Assembly (NCBI GenBank): GCA_030018855.1
Contig: JASEHG010000046.1
Location: 1-11,094, forward strand
DNA length: 11,094 nucleotides
Direction: 5' to 3'
Origin: Candidatus Brocadiaceae bacterium
Lineage (GTDB): Bacteria; Planctomycetota; Brocadiia; Brocadiales; Bathyanammoxibiaceae
Positions 6,325 through 11,094 of this stretch are shown one piece after another. The notes under the pieces were generated by a model. The model ran no database searches. It was not told the origin of the DNA and was given only the letters and a program-made list of their open reading frames with translations. Numbering within the stretch: the stretch's first letter is position 1; each line of letters opens with the position of its first letter. A program made the translations under genes and the position numbers.

Positions 6325-7047
6325 CTACGAAGAAAAGGGGTTAACTATCTCATTGTATCCCAACTTCTTAAAGCCTTGCAGGCGGCGTTTATTACTGGGG
6401 ACTATTATGACCTCGTACACCTTGCTCTTGAGGGATACGTCCTCCTCCCCATCGCAAAGGATTACCTCGTAAGAGACCCCCCATTGGTTGGTATCGGCAG
6501 GCACTCTAAAATTGTTGGCGATTATGCCTGCCAGTTCCGAGGTCTCTGGCAGTAAGAAGGTTACTACTATCCTGTTAGTGTGTAGCTGACGGCTCTTGAA
6601 GCAGAGGACGTCAGCCTTAACCCCTGAGGCAAACTCACTGACCACGCTGGCCAGGTCTTTTAACTCCACAGGGTTCTCCTTCAGGTACACCCAGTACTTC
6701 TTTACCTTCTGCACCGCCTGGGGTTGACTCTTGTCCCAGGCATACTGGAGCCTGTAAATGAGTTTCTTGCCTGCCCTCTCCACGGGAAACATCTCATCCC
6801 GGGGGACATTGGGGTCTGCCCAGAACTTGGGCTCCACCTGGCTTGCCTCCTCTACCGGGTATAGCCAGTATCTACGGTAGGGTATCTCCTCAAGGTAGTA
6901 ATCCTTGGGCATACCCATTTTCCCGTGGATAGCCTCCATAGTGAGTCCGAGTATCCCATCCTGGAGGTGTTCCTCCCCAATTAGGTGAGAGGCCATAAAG
7001 AGCGCCCCAAAGAATGTCATTACAGCAAAAATCTTTAACCTATTCAT
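6325..7047 (-). CDS. Exported or membrane-anchored protein of unknown function
   Basis: A 240-residue protein I cannot name. Residues 4-23 (a Lys-flanked hydrophobic run, FAVMTFFGALFMASHLIG) look like an uncleaved anchor or signal peptide without a lipobox cysteine. The remainder is mixed alpha/beta with many Tyr and Trp, for example YLEEIPYRRYWLYPVEE (51-67), and has no metal-binding or catalytic motif that I can identify. A periplasmic or membrane-attached role is inferred. The ATG at 7047 has AGGAGGGA eight bases upstream and a strong promoter behind it (7075-7103), the best expression signals in the window. The stop TAG overlaps the ribosome site of the 87-residue gene, forming a two-gene unit. 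It is probably not a gene fragment, since start, stop and signals are all intact. Confidence 0.8.
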   Translation of the reverse strand: MNRLKIFAVMTFFGALFMASHLIGEEHLQDGILGLTMEAIHGKMGMPKDYYLEEIPYRRYWLYPVEEASQVEPKFWADPNVPRDEMFPVERAGKKLIYRLQYAWDKSQPQAVQKVKKYWVYLKENPVELKDLASVVSEFASGVKADVLCFKSRQLHTNRIVVTFLLPETSELAGIIANNFRVPADTNQWGVSYEVILCDGEEDVSLKSKVYEVIIVPSNKRRLQGFKKLGYNEIVNPFSS

Positions 7048-7055
7048 TACTTAAG

Positions 7056-7063
7056 TCCCTCCT
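7056..7063 (-). promoter_or_regulatory. Strong Shine-Dalgarno for the exported unknown protein
   Basis: AGGAGGGA on the minus strand, ending 8 nt before the ATG at 7047, is nearly the full anti-16S complement. It fixes that start. Confidence 0.8.
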
Positions 7064-7074
7064 GTAAACCATTT

Positions 7075-7103
7075 TTTATAGCATATTTATACCATTATGT
7101 CAA
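7075..7103 (-). promoter_or_regulatory. Sigma70-type promoter before the unknown gene pair
   Basis: On the minus strand TTGACA (7103-7098) is followed after exactly 17 nt by TATAAA (7080-7075). The -35 is consensus, the spacer ideal and the -10 one base off TATAAT. Transcription would begin near 7068, giving a leader of about 20 nt that contains the Shine-Dalgarno. It implies the pair 7047-6051 is transcribed independently of the amidohydrolase upstream. Confidence 0.75.
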
Positions 7104-7133
7104 ACCTTGTTCTTTTGGAGGTTTGTAGGGGCA

Positions 7134-7148
7134 TCCGCCTTAGGCGGA
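7134..7148. repeat. TCCGCCTTAGGCGGA palindrome
   Basis: It has 7-bp arms around one central base. It follows GTAGGGGCA on the plus strand, a block also found beside the palindrome at 8869-8883 (inverted, GCCCCTAC at 8889-8896). It lies between the amidohydrolase stop and the promoter at 7075-7103. It could act as a hairpin separating the two units, but lacks a T-run. Confidence 0.8.
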
Positions 7149-7184
7149 TTAAACCCTTAAACTCTTGAACCCCTGTTTTCTGGT

Positions 7185-8771
7185 TTATGGGGGAGTTTCT
7201 TCCTTGAGGTTATTGTAAACAATCTGTCCGTCCAGGACGGTCATTACTACTGTGATGTCCCTGATTTCTTCCCGCAGGCAAGTGGTTGGGTCATGAGATA
7301 GGACGACCAGGTCTGCCAGCTTGCCCGGACGGAGTGTCCCCTTAGAATCTTCCTCAAAGGAGGAATAGGCCCCGGCCTTTGTGTAGCATGAGATGGCCTC
7401 CATGGGGCTGATACGACTCTCATGCACGGGGTGGTTGACTGCAGAGTGGATGCCGTAGATAGGCCCGGGGGGCATACCGTCTGAGCCAAAGACAAGGGGG
7501 ATGGACCCCCTGAGAAATTCGGCCAGGGGGTTCATCCTCCTCCACCTGTCCAGTCCGAGCCTCTTTTGATACAGTCCACCCGGCTGACCCCACATGGAGA
7601 CGAAGTTAGGCTGGGCCGATACCGTAAGCCCCAGTCTTTTTATCCGCTCTATTGCCCCCTCAGGGACAAGCTCGCAGTGCTCCATGCGGTGTCTGTGCCC
7701 CTTCACTGGATACCTCTCCAGTACCTCTTCCATGGCGTCCAGTACAAGTAGTATTGCCCTATCACCAATGGCATGCAGGGATAACTGATGGCCGGCCTTG
7801 TGGAGTGGGATTAGTGCCTCCTTTAACCCCTTCTCTTCCCAGTAGAGTTGGCCCAGATTGTCTGGTTCATCTGTGTAGGGTTCCAGTAGGGCGGCACTAT
7901 GTGCCCCAAGGGAACCATCGGTAAAGAACTTCACTGCCCCTGACTTTATGGAAGGGGGCATCTCCTCCCCTGGATACCATGCTACCCCCGTCTTTTCATC
8001 CCAGGTAGGACAGAAGTAGGGCCTGAGGAGTAACTTCCCAGTCTCAGCAAATTTCTTTATGAGAGAGGAGTTAGAGCTGATATGGTGTACCGAGGTTATC
8101 CCCAGGGCAATTAGCCTCTTCTGCACCTCCTCCAGGGCAGAGAGCATCTCTTGTTCAGAAAACTCCAGACAGGATTCTACCCTGCTCTTCGCCCTCTCCT
8201 GCACGAGGCCGGTGGGTCTTGCGGTCTTTGGGTTGTAAAATAGGCCAGTAAACTCACCGGATAGGCCAGCCCGCCTCAGGGCCAGACTATTCACCAGGGC
8301 CTGGTGGAGGCATATACGCTTCAGGAAGACCGGGTTAGCCGGGCAGGCACGGTCTAGCTCCTCAAGGGTTGCGTGCCGCCCCTCCTCCCACCGGCTTTCA
8401 TCCCAGTGATAGCCTACCAGCCACTGGCCCCTGGGTAACCTGCTGCCCTCTTCCTTCAGGAGACTCAGGAGTTCTTTTATGGATTTGCACCCCGTAAGGT
8501 CTATCCCTGAGTGACTGCGGGCCAGCTCCATGAGATGGAGGTGACTATCTATAAAACCCGGCACCACTGTACGCCCTCTCAGGTCTATCACCTCTCTGTC
8601 ATTAAAGGGCCCCCGGTCCACGTCATCTTGTCCCCCCACGTAGAGTAGCCTTGCCCCGTCTGTTACTACTACCTCGGCCCGTGGGTTAGCCTCCTCCAGG
8701 GTCAATACCCTGGCATTGATGAGTACGAGGCCCTTTCGGCGTAAGGTGGACATATTGTTCATCTTTTTCAT
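7185..8771 (-). CDS. YtcJ-like metal-dependent amidohydrolase (amidohydrolase family 3)
   Basis: A 528-residue cytoplasmic hydrolase of the amidohydrolase superfamily, acting on C-N bonds of an unknown substrate (relatives include exoenzyme regulatory AepA-like and N-substituted formamide deformylase proteins). Numbered from the ATG at 8771: a small beta domain with DLRGRTVVPGFIDSH, metal ligands H77 and H79 in DSHLH, a lysine at 281 in VKFFTDGSLGAH, H333 in LHAIGD, H365 in RMEHCEL and D431 in FGSDGMPP. The C-terminal LRPGKLADLVVL closes the beta domain. The set matches the family, so it is probably active. The start is uncertain: ATGs at 8771, 8762 and 8753 and a TTG at 8783 are all possible, and none has a good ribosome site. 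I avoided the TTG because it lies in a dispersed repeat. No functional partner adjoins. Confidence 0.9.
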   Translation of the reverse strand: MKKMNNMSTLRRKGLVLINARVLTLEEANPRAEVVVTDGARLLYVGGQDDVDRGPFNDREVIDLRGRTVVPGFIDSHLHLMELARSHSGIDLTGCKSIKELLSLLKEEGSRLPRGQWLVGYHWDESRWEEGRHATLEELDRACPANPVFLKRICLHQALVNSLALRRAGLSGEFTGLFYNPKTARPTGLVQERAKSRVESCLEFSEQEMLSALEEVQKRLIALGITSVHHISSNSSLIKKFAETGKLLLRPYFCPTWDEKTGVAWYPGEEMPPSIKSGAVKFFTDGSLGAHSAALLEPYTDEPDNLGQLYWEEKGLKEALIPLHKAGHQLSLHAIGDRAILLVLDAMEEVLERYPVKGHRHRMEHCELVPEGAIERIKRLGLTVSAQPNFVSMWGQPGGLYQKRLGLDRWRRMNPLAEFLRGSIPLVFGSDGMPPGPIYGIHSAVNHPVHESRISPMEAISCYTKAGAYSSFEEDSKGTLRPGKLADLVVLSHDPTTCLREEIRDITVVMTVLDGQIVYNNLKEETPP

Positions 8772-8773
8772 TA

Positions 8774-8830
8774 GTAGCCACAACCTTTAGGTTGCGTGTT
8801 CTACTTACGCAGGCTAAAGCCTACGGCTAC
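8774..8830. repeat. Pair of inverted 24-nt elements with compensatory stem changes
   Basis: Copy A (8774-8797) begins GTAGCCACAACC and contains the hairpin CAACC-TTTA-GGTTG. Copy B (8807-8830), read on the other strand, begins GTAGCCGTAGGC and has AGGC-TTTA-GCCT in the same place. Flanks, loop and length match, while the stem bases differ in a paired way (for example AACC/GGTT against AGGC/GCCT). They lie head to head, 9 nt apart, immediately upstream of the amidohydrolase start. Confidence 0.75.
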
Positions 8831-8834
8831 CTAA

Positions 8835-8853
8835 TAGGGACAGGTTTGAAACC
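8835..8853. repeat. TAGGGACAGGTTTGAAACC dispersed repeat, copy 1
   Basis: It is almost identical to 10961-10980 upstream of the cooC-like gene. It holds the small palindrome GGTTTGAAACC. Its location is the intergenic gap between trpD and the amidohydrolase. Confidence 0.7.
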
Positions 8854-8868
8854 ATTCGGCTGAGCTCA

Positions 8869-8883
8869 TCCGCCTGAGGCGGA
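8869..8883. repeat. TCCGCCTGAGGCGGA palindrome
   Basis: Identical to 3923-3937. It lies about 30 nt past the trpD stop on the transcribed strand and next to two copies of GCCCCTAC (8889-8896 and 8911-8918). The second of these overlaps the trpD stop codon. Confidence 0.85.
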
Positions 8884-8914
8884 CAACGTGCCCCTACAGG
8901 GCCGAAGTCTGCCC

Positions 8915-9958
8915 CTACACCTTCCAACCGACCTCTACGAGCCTTGACAGGCACTGACTGGCCCTGCCTGAGTCCAGGGATTGGGTGGCCAGAGAAAGCC
9001 CTTCCCGTAGGTCCCCGGCCAGCCCACCTACCATGATGGCCGCCGCCGCATTGAGGAGTACGATGTCCCTCTTGGGGCGGTCAGCCTGCCCTGCACCCTT
9101 GTGGTGCAGGGACAATCCCCCCAGTATCCCCTTTATCACCTCGGCACTCTCCTGTGAAGAACGTACCTCCAGGTCTTTCAGGCCCGCCCGCTTTATCCCC
9201 AGGTCTTCGGGCTGGAGATAGAAGGTCTTAATACTATCCCCCTTTAGCTCTGTGATTTTAGTCTTATCGGTGGTGGTAAGTTCGTCCAGGCCGTCAAGTC
9301 CGCTTGCTACCAGTGCCCTCTCTGTGCCCAGGTTCTTTAACACCTGGGCCAGGGTTTCGGTAAGGGCCTGGGAGAATACACCAATGAGCTGACGGCTCTG
9401 GGGGACGGGGTTGGTCAGAGGGCCAAGGACGTTAAAGGCCGTGCGGATGCCCAACTCCTTCCGGGGTTCTGATGCGAAACGCATGGACTTATGAAAGAGG
9501 GGGGCAAAGAGGAACCCTATCCCTGCCTCCTTGATACAGCGGGTAACGGTAGCAGGGCCTGCCTCAATATTAACCCCCAGAAGCCTCAATACGTCAGCAC
9601 TGCCAGAGAGACCGGTAGCGGCCTTGTTACCGTGTTTTGCCACCTTAAGCCCTGTCCCGGCCACCACAAAGGCGGCGGCGGTGGAGATGTTAAAGGTATT
9701 CCTGGCATCCCCGCCAGTGCCACAAGTATCTACTACCATCATGTCTCCCAGGGTCAGGGGGGTGACCCTTGCCCGCATCACCCTGGCCATCCCCGTGAAC
9801 TCCTCCACCGTCTCCCCTTTCATCCTAAGGGCGGTGAGGAAGGAGGCTATCTGGGCCGGTGAGGCGAGACCTTCCATGATTTCTTCCATGCAGGCAGAGG
9901 TCTCCCCTTCCGTGAGGTCTTGTCTCTCTACCAGTCTTGCTATGGACTCTTTAATCAT
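8915..9958 (-). CDS. trpD: Anthranilate phosphoribosyltransferase
   Basis: This enzyme joins anthranilate to phosphoribosyl pyrophosphate in the second committed step of tryptophan synthesis, in the cytoplasm. The 347 residues match the family. Visible motifs are the PRPP loop CGTGGD (79-84), KHGN (108-111), SGSADVL (118-124), RTAFNVLGPLTNP (172-184) and the Mg-binding DE in GLDGLDELT (D225, E226). One departure is the loop after KHGN, which reads KAATGL where most enzymes have an Arg and then Ser-Ser-(Lys/Arg); this is close to substrate. An extra segment around 285-300 before RDIVLLNAAAA is slightly long. The start at 9958 gives the usual MIKESIARL N-terminus but has no Shine-Dalgarno: its leader is a CAGTCAGC-like repeat. 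No other trp gene is nearby, so it stands alone. The stop TAG forms part of a TAGGGGCA repeat. Confidence 0.95.
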   Translation of the reverse strand: MIKESIARLVERQDLTEGETSACMEEIMEGLASPAQIASFLTALRMKGETVEEFTGMARVMRARVTPLTLGDMMVVDTCGTGGDARNTFNISTAAAFVVAGTGLKVAKHGNKAATGLSGSADVLRLLGVNIEAGPATVTRCIKEAGIGFLFAPLFHKSMRFASEPRKELGIRTAFNVLGPLTNPVPQSRQLIGVFSQALTETLAQVLKNLGTERALVASGLDGLDELTTTDKTKITELKGDSIKTFYLQPEDLGIKRAGLKDLEVRSSQESAEVIKGILGGLSLHHKGAGQADRPKRDIVLLNAAAAIMVGGLAGDLREGLSLATQSLDSGRASQCLSRLVEVGWKV

Positions 9959-9959
9959 T

Positions 9960-9996
9960 TATCAGCAGTCAGCTATCAGCAATCAGCAGTCGGCTT
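9960..9996. repeat. Tandem ATCAGCAGTCAGCT-type short repeat in trpD leader
   Basis: ATCAGCAGTCAGCTATCAGC and a further AATCAGCAGTCGGC form tandem, slightly varied units of about seven bases (ATCAGCA). They sit directly before the trpD start codon and replace the expected ribosome site. Such AGCTATCAGC runs are a common intergenic repeat in some metagenome genomes, by recollection. Confidence 0.65.
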
Positions 9997-10040
9997 AACC
10001 CTCAACCTTCCCTATTTCTTATTCCCTAACCCTGAAAACA

Positions 10041-10083
10041 TTGTAAATTGGAAATTGGAAATTTTAAAATTTCTAATTTACAA
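10041..10083. repeat. AT-rich nested inverted repeat between cooC and trpD
   Basis: TTGTAAATT (10041-10049) is the reverse complement of AATTTACAA (10075-10083). Inside lies a perfect 16-nt palindrome, GAAATTTTAAAATTTC (10058-10073), and a tandem GGAAATT. The gap 9959-10125 holds this structure, the repeat before trpD and a pyrimidine tract, and no gene. It could carry the trpD promoter (TACAAT at 10045-10040 on the minus strand), but I see no convincing -35. Confidence 0.65.
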
Positions 10084-10104
10084 CCTTACAATTTTCAATT
10101 CTTT

Positions 10105-10138
10105 TCTCTCCCTACTCCCTACCCCCTAGCCCCTACCC
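10105..10138. repeat. G-rich TAGGG repeat at the cooC 3' end
   Basis: On the minus strand it reads GGGTAGGGGCTAGGGGG and then TAGGGAGTAGGG, a G-quadruplex-type run. Twenty-four bases (10114-10137) equal 5982-6005 in the opposite orientation. The last residues and TAG stop of the cooC-like gene lie within it, so the repeat appears to have replaced the original gene end. Confidence 0.8.
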
Positions 10139-10941
10139 AGGGCCTCCTCCAGCTTCTTCAGTATAACCCTGGTCTCCTTTATAAGGGTCTCGTTATCCTC
10201 AAAAGAGGCCCTTCCTTTCAGTGAGGCCTCCTGTATTTTTGGGTTATAAGAAAGGCAACCCAATAGGGGTATGTCTCTTAGTCCCTTCTCCAGGAATTCT
10301 ATCTGTTCGGGTCCCATGAGTTTATTGCCTACGGCAAAGACCCCTTTTGTCGGAGGTGGCCCTGCCACCTTCATACCGATGTCTGAGGCCAGTCTCTTAA
10401 TCTTATGGGCCGTTTCCAGACTGGGTAGAGAAGGTTCCACGACGATGATAAGGGCATTAACCCCCTTCACCGTAGCCCTGCCGAGGTGTTCTACTCCTGC
10501 CTCCATGTCCACCACGGCCACCTCGTCCCTCTGGAGGATGAGGTGGCTGAGTAGGTTTTTCAGGAACACGTTTTCCGGACAGGCACAGCCCCCGCCTCCC
10601 TTCTGGACTGCCCCAAGGATTAGTAGTTTTACCCCGTCCCTCTCCACCCAGAACTTCTCTGGGATGTCGGCCACGGAGGGATTGAGCTTAAAGAATACCC
10701 CGTACCCCTCGGAGGTGACCCCCGTACGCTCCTTTATCAGTTCCCTCATCTCACACACAGGCACAAGGTCTGGAGGCACCTTTATCCCCAGGGATAAGGC
10801 CAGGCTGGGGCTGGGGTCTGCGTCAACGGCCAGTACCCTCTTTGGGGAGTGGCCCTCGTCACCCCGTGCAAGTAGCCATGCCATAGCCGCCGCCAGGGTA
10901 GTCTTTCCCGCGCCCCCTTTACCGGAAATCGCTATCTTCAA
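10126..10941 (-). CDS. cooC: CooC-type nickel-insertion ATPase for CO dehydrogenase
   Basis: A MinD/NifH-class ATPase of 271 residues whose relatives use ATP to help place nickel in carbon monoxide dehydrogenase. From the TTG at 10941 it shows the deviant Walker A GKGGAGKTT (7-15, signature Lys at 8), VDADPSPSLA (39-48), a CACP motif with C119 and C121 (the metal-binding CxC of CooC dimers), VVDMEAGVEHLGR (143-155) and a nucleotide-base region near VGNK (204-207). The start is TTG, not the more distant in-frame start at 11025. GGAGGG lies just upstream, the N-terminus then matches the family, and the longer version would read through a promoter and a dispersed repeat. No CO dehydrogenase or acetyl-CoA synthase gene is in the window. 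The C-terminus ends in a G-rich repeat. Another nickel or acetyl-CoA synthase maturation partner (AcsF-like) is possible. Confidence 0.88.
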   Translation of the reverse strand: MKIAISGKGGAGKTTLAAAMAWLLARGDEGHSPKRVLAVDADPSPSLALSLGIKVPPDLVPVCEMRELIKERTGVTSEGYGVFFKLNPSVADIPEKFWVERDGVKLLILGAVQKGGGGCACPENVFLKNLLSHLILQRDEVAVVDMEAGVEHLGRATVKGVNALIIVVEPSLPSLETAHKIKRLASDIGMKVAGPPPTKGVFAVGNKLMGPEQIEFLEKGLRDIPLLGCLSYNPKIQEASLKGRASFEDNETLIKETRVILKKLEEALGRG

Positions 10942-10960
10942 AGTCCCTCCTTTTAATCCG

Positions 10961-10981
10961 TAGGGACAGGTTTCAAACCTG
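10961..10981. repeat. TAGGGACAGGTTTCAAACC dispersed repeat, copy 2
   Basis: Nearly the same as 8835-8853. It holds the palindrome CAGGTTTCAAACCTG (10967-10981), which would fold in the 5' leader of the cooC-like gene between promoter and ribosome site. Confidence 0.7.
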
Positions 10982-10996
10982 CCACTATTATCATTA

Positions 10997-11025
10997 ATTA
11001 TACGGGACTCCTGTAAAAATACCAA
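10997..11025 (-). promoter_or_regulatory. Sigma70-type promoter for the cooC-like gene
   Basis: On the minus strand TTGGTA (11025-11020) precedes a perfect TATAAT (11002-10997) by 17 nt. The predicted start near 10990 gives a leader of about 49 nt that holds a palindrome and the GGAGGG ribosome site (10950-10945) before the TTG start. Confidence 0.65.
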
Positions 11026-11036
11026 TGGGCAAGGGA

Positions 11037-11069
11037 CAGGGGCTAGGGATTAGGGAGTAGGGAGTAGGG
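11037..11069. repeat. G-rich TAGGG repeat upstream of the cooC-like gene
   Basis: GGGATTAGGGAGTAGGG followed by AGTAGGG gives four G-triplets on the plus strand. Positions 11046-11069 equal 6027-6050 in inverted orientation over 24 bases. With 10105-10138 it places inverted G-rich repeats at both sides of the cooC-like gene. Confidence 0.8.
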
Positions 11070-11094
11070 AAAGAATAAAGAATACAGTAGTCAG
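11065..11094. repeat. AATACAGTAGTCAG dispersed block, copy 2
   Basis: It ends AAAGAATACAGTAGTCAG at the window edge, and matches 4036-4065 inverted with one mismatch over 30 bases. It directly follows the G-rich repeat, as at the exporter gene's 3' end, so the element may continue beyond the window. Confidence 0.75.

Noticed and set aside
9960..9996. Trp leader peptide or attenuator before trpD
   Set aside because: No short frame with tandem Trp codons and no terminator/antiterminator pair is visible; the sequence is a simple short tandem repeat.
10271..10963. 230-codon open frame on the plus strand opposite the cooC-like gene
   Set aside because: It is rich in Ser/Pro/Thr low-complexity sequence with no family motifs, typical of a shadow frame; the minus-strand gene carries all the CooC motifs.
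10942..11025. 28-residue N-terminal extension of the cooC-like protein
   Set aside because: It would begin on a promoter -35 and read through a dispersed palindrome; the CooC N-terminus and the GGAGGG ribosome site both fit the TTG at 10941.

Overview
The window reads as a piece of an uncultivated, probably anaerobic bacterial genome. All ten recognisable coding units lie on the minus strand, so transcription runs from high to low coordinates. An orphan CooC-type ATPase, which usually serves nickel-dependent carbon monoxide dehydrogenase, suggests a Wood-Ljungdahl or CO metabolism. Short gaps are packed with small dispersed repeats of the kind common in metagenome-derived genomes. A planctomycete of the Brocadiae type is one possibility, but nothing here fixes the phylum. 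There are no rRNA or tRNA genes, no CRISPR array and no transposase.

In transcription order the genes are: cooC-like ATPase (10941-10126); trpD, standing alone without other trp genes (9958-8915); a YtcJ-like amidohydrolase (8771-7185); a secreted or membrane-anchored unknown protein (7047-6325) closely followed by an 87-residue unknown (6314-6051), with a good sigma70-type promoter in front of the pair; an MsbA-like ABC exporter (5964-4081); a broken copy of the uvrA 5' end (3827-3627) running into a VapBC-type toxin-antitoxin pair (3634-3019); and a full uvrA (2879-99).

Most of these genes look like independent units, not one pathway. The coherent pieces are the two-gene unknown pair, which is coupled (the second gene's Shine-Dalgarno overlaps the first gene's stop codon), and vapBC, whose two frames overlap. 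The vapBC block sits between a roughly 50-codon degenerate copy of the uvrA start and the intact uvrA, and is bracketed by direct copies of a dispersed repeat, which points to a local duplication or insertion.

The most unusual layer is the intergenic one. At least five short repeat families fill the gaps: a TCCGCC-N3-GGCGGA palindrome (one copy sits in frame inside the exporter gene), a G-rich TAGGGAG-type repeat able to form G-quadruplexes, an AATACAGTAGTCAG block joined to it, a pair of inverted 24-nt elements with compensatory stem changes, and a CATTCTGAG...GAAGAATCT element that gives spurious HPERSEG peptides. Some of these repeats supply the stop codon of the neighbouring gene. I found no convincing new multi-gene defence or metabolic system. 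The best leads are the unknown gene pair and the repeat ecology.
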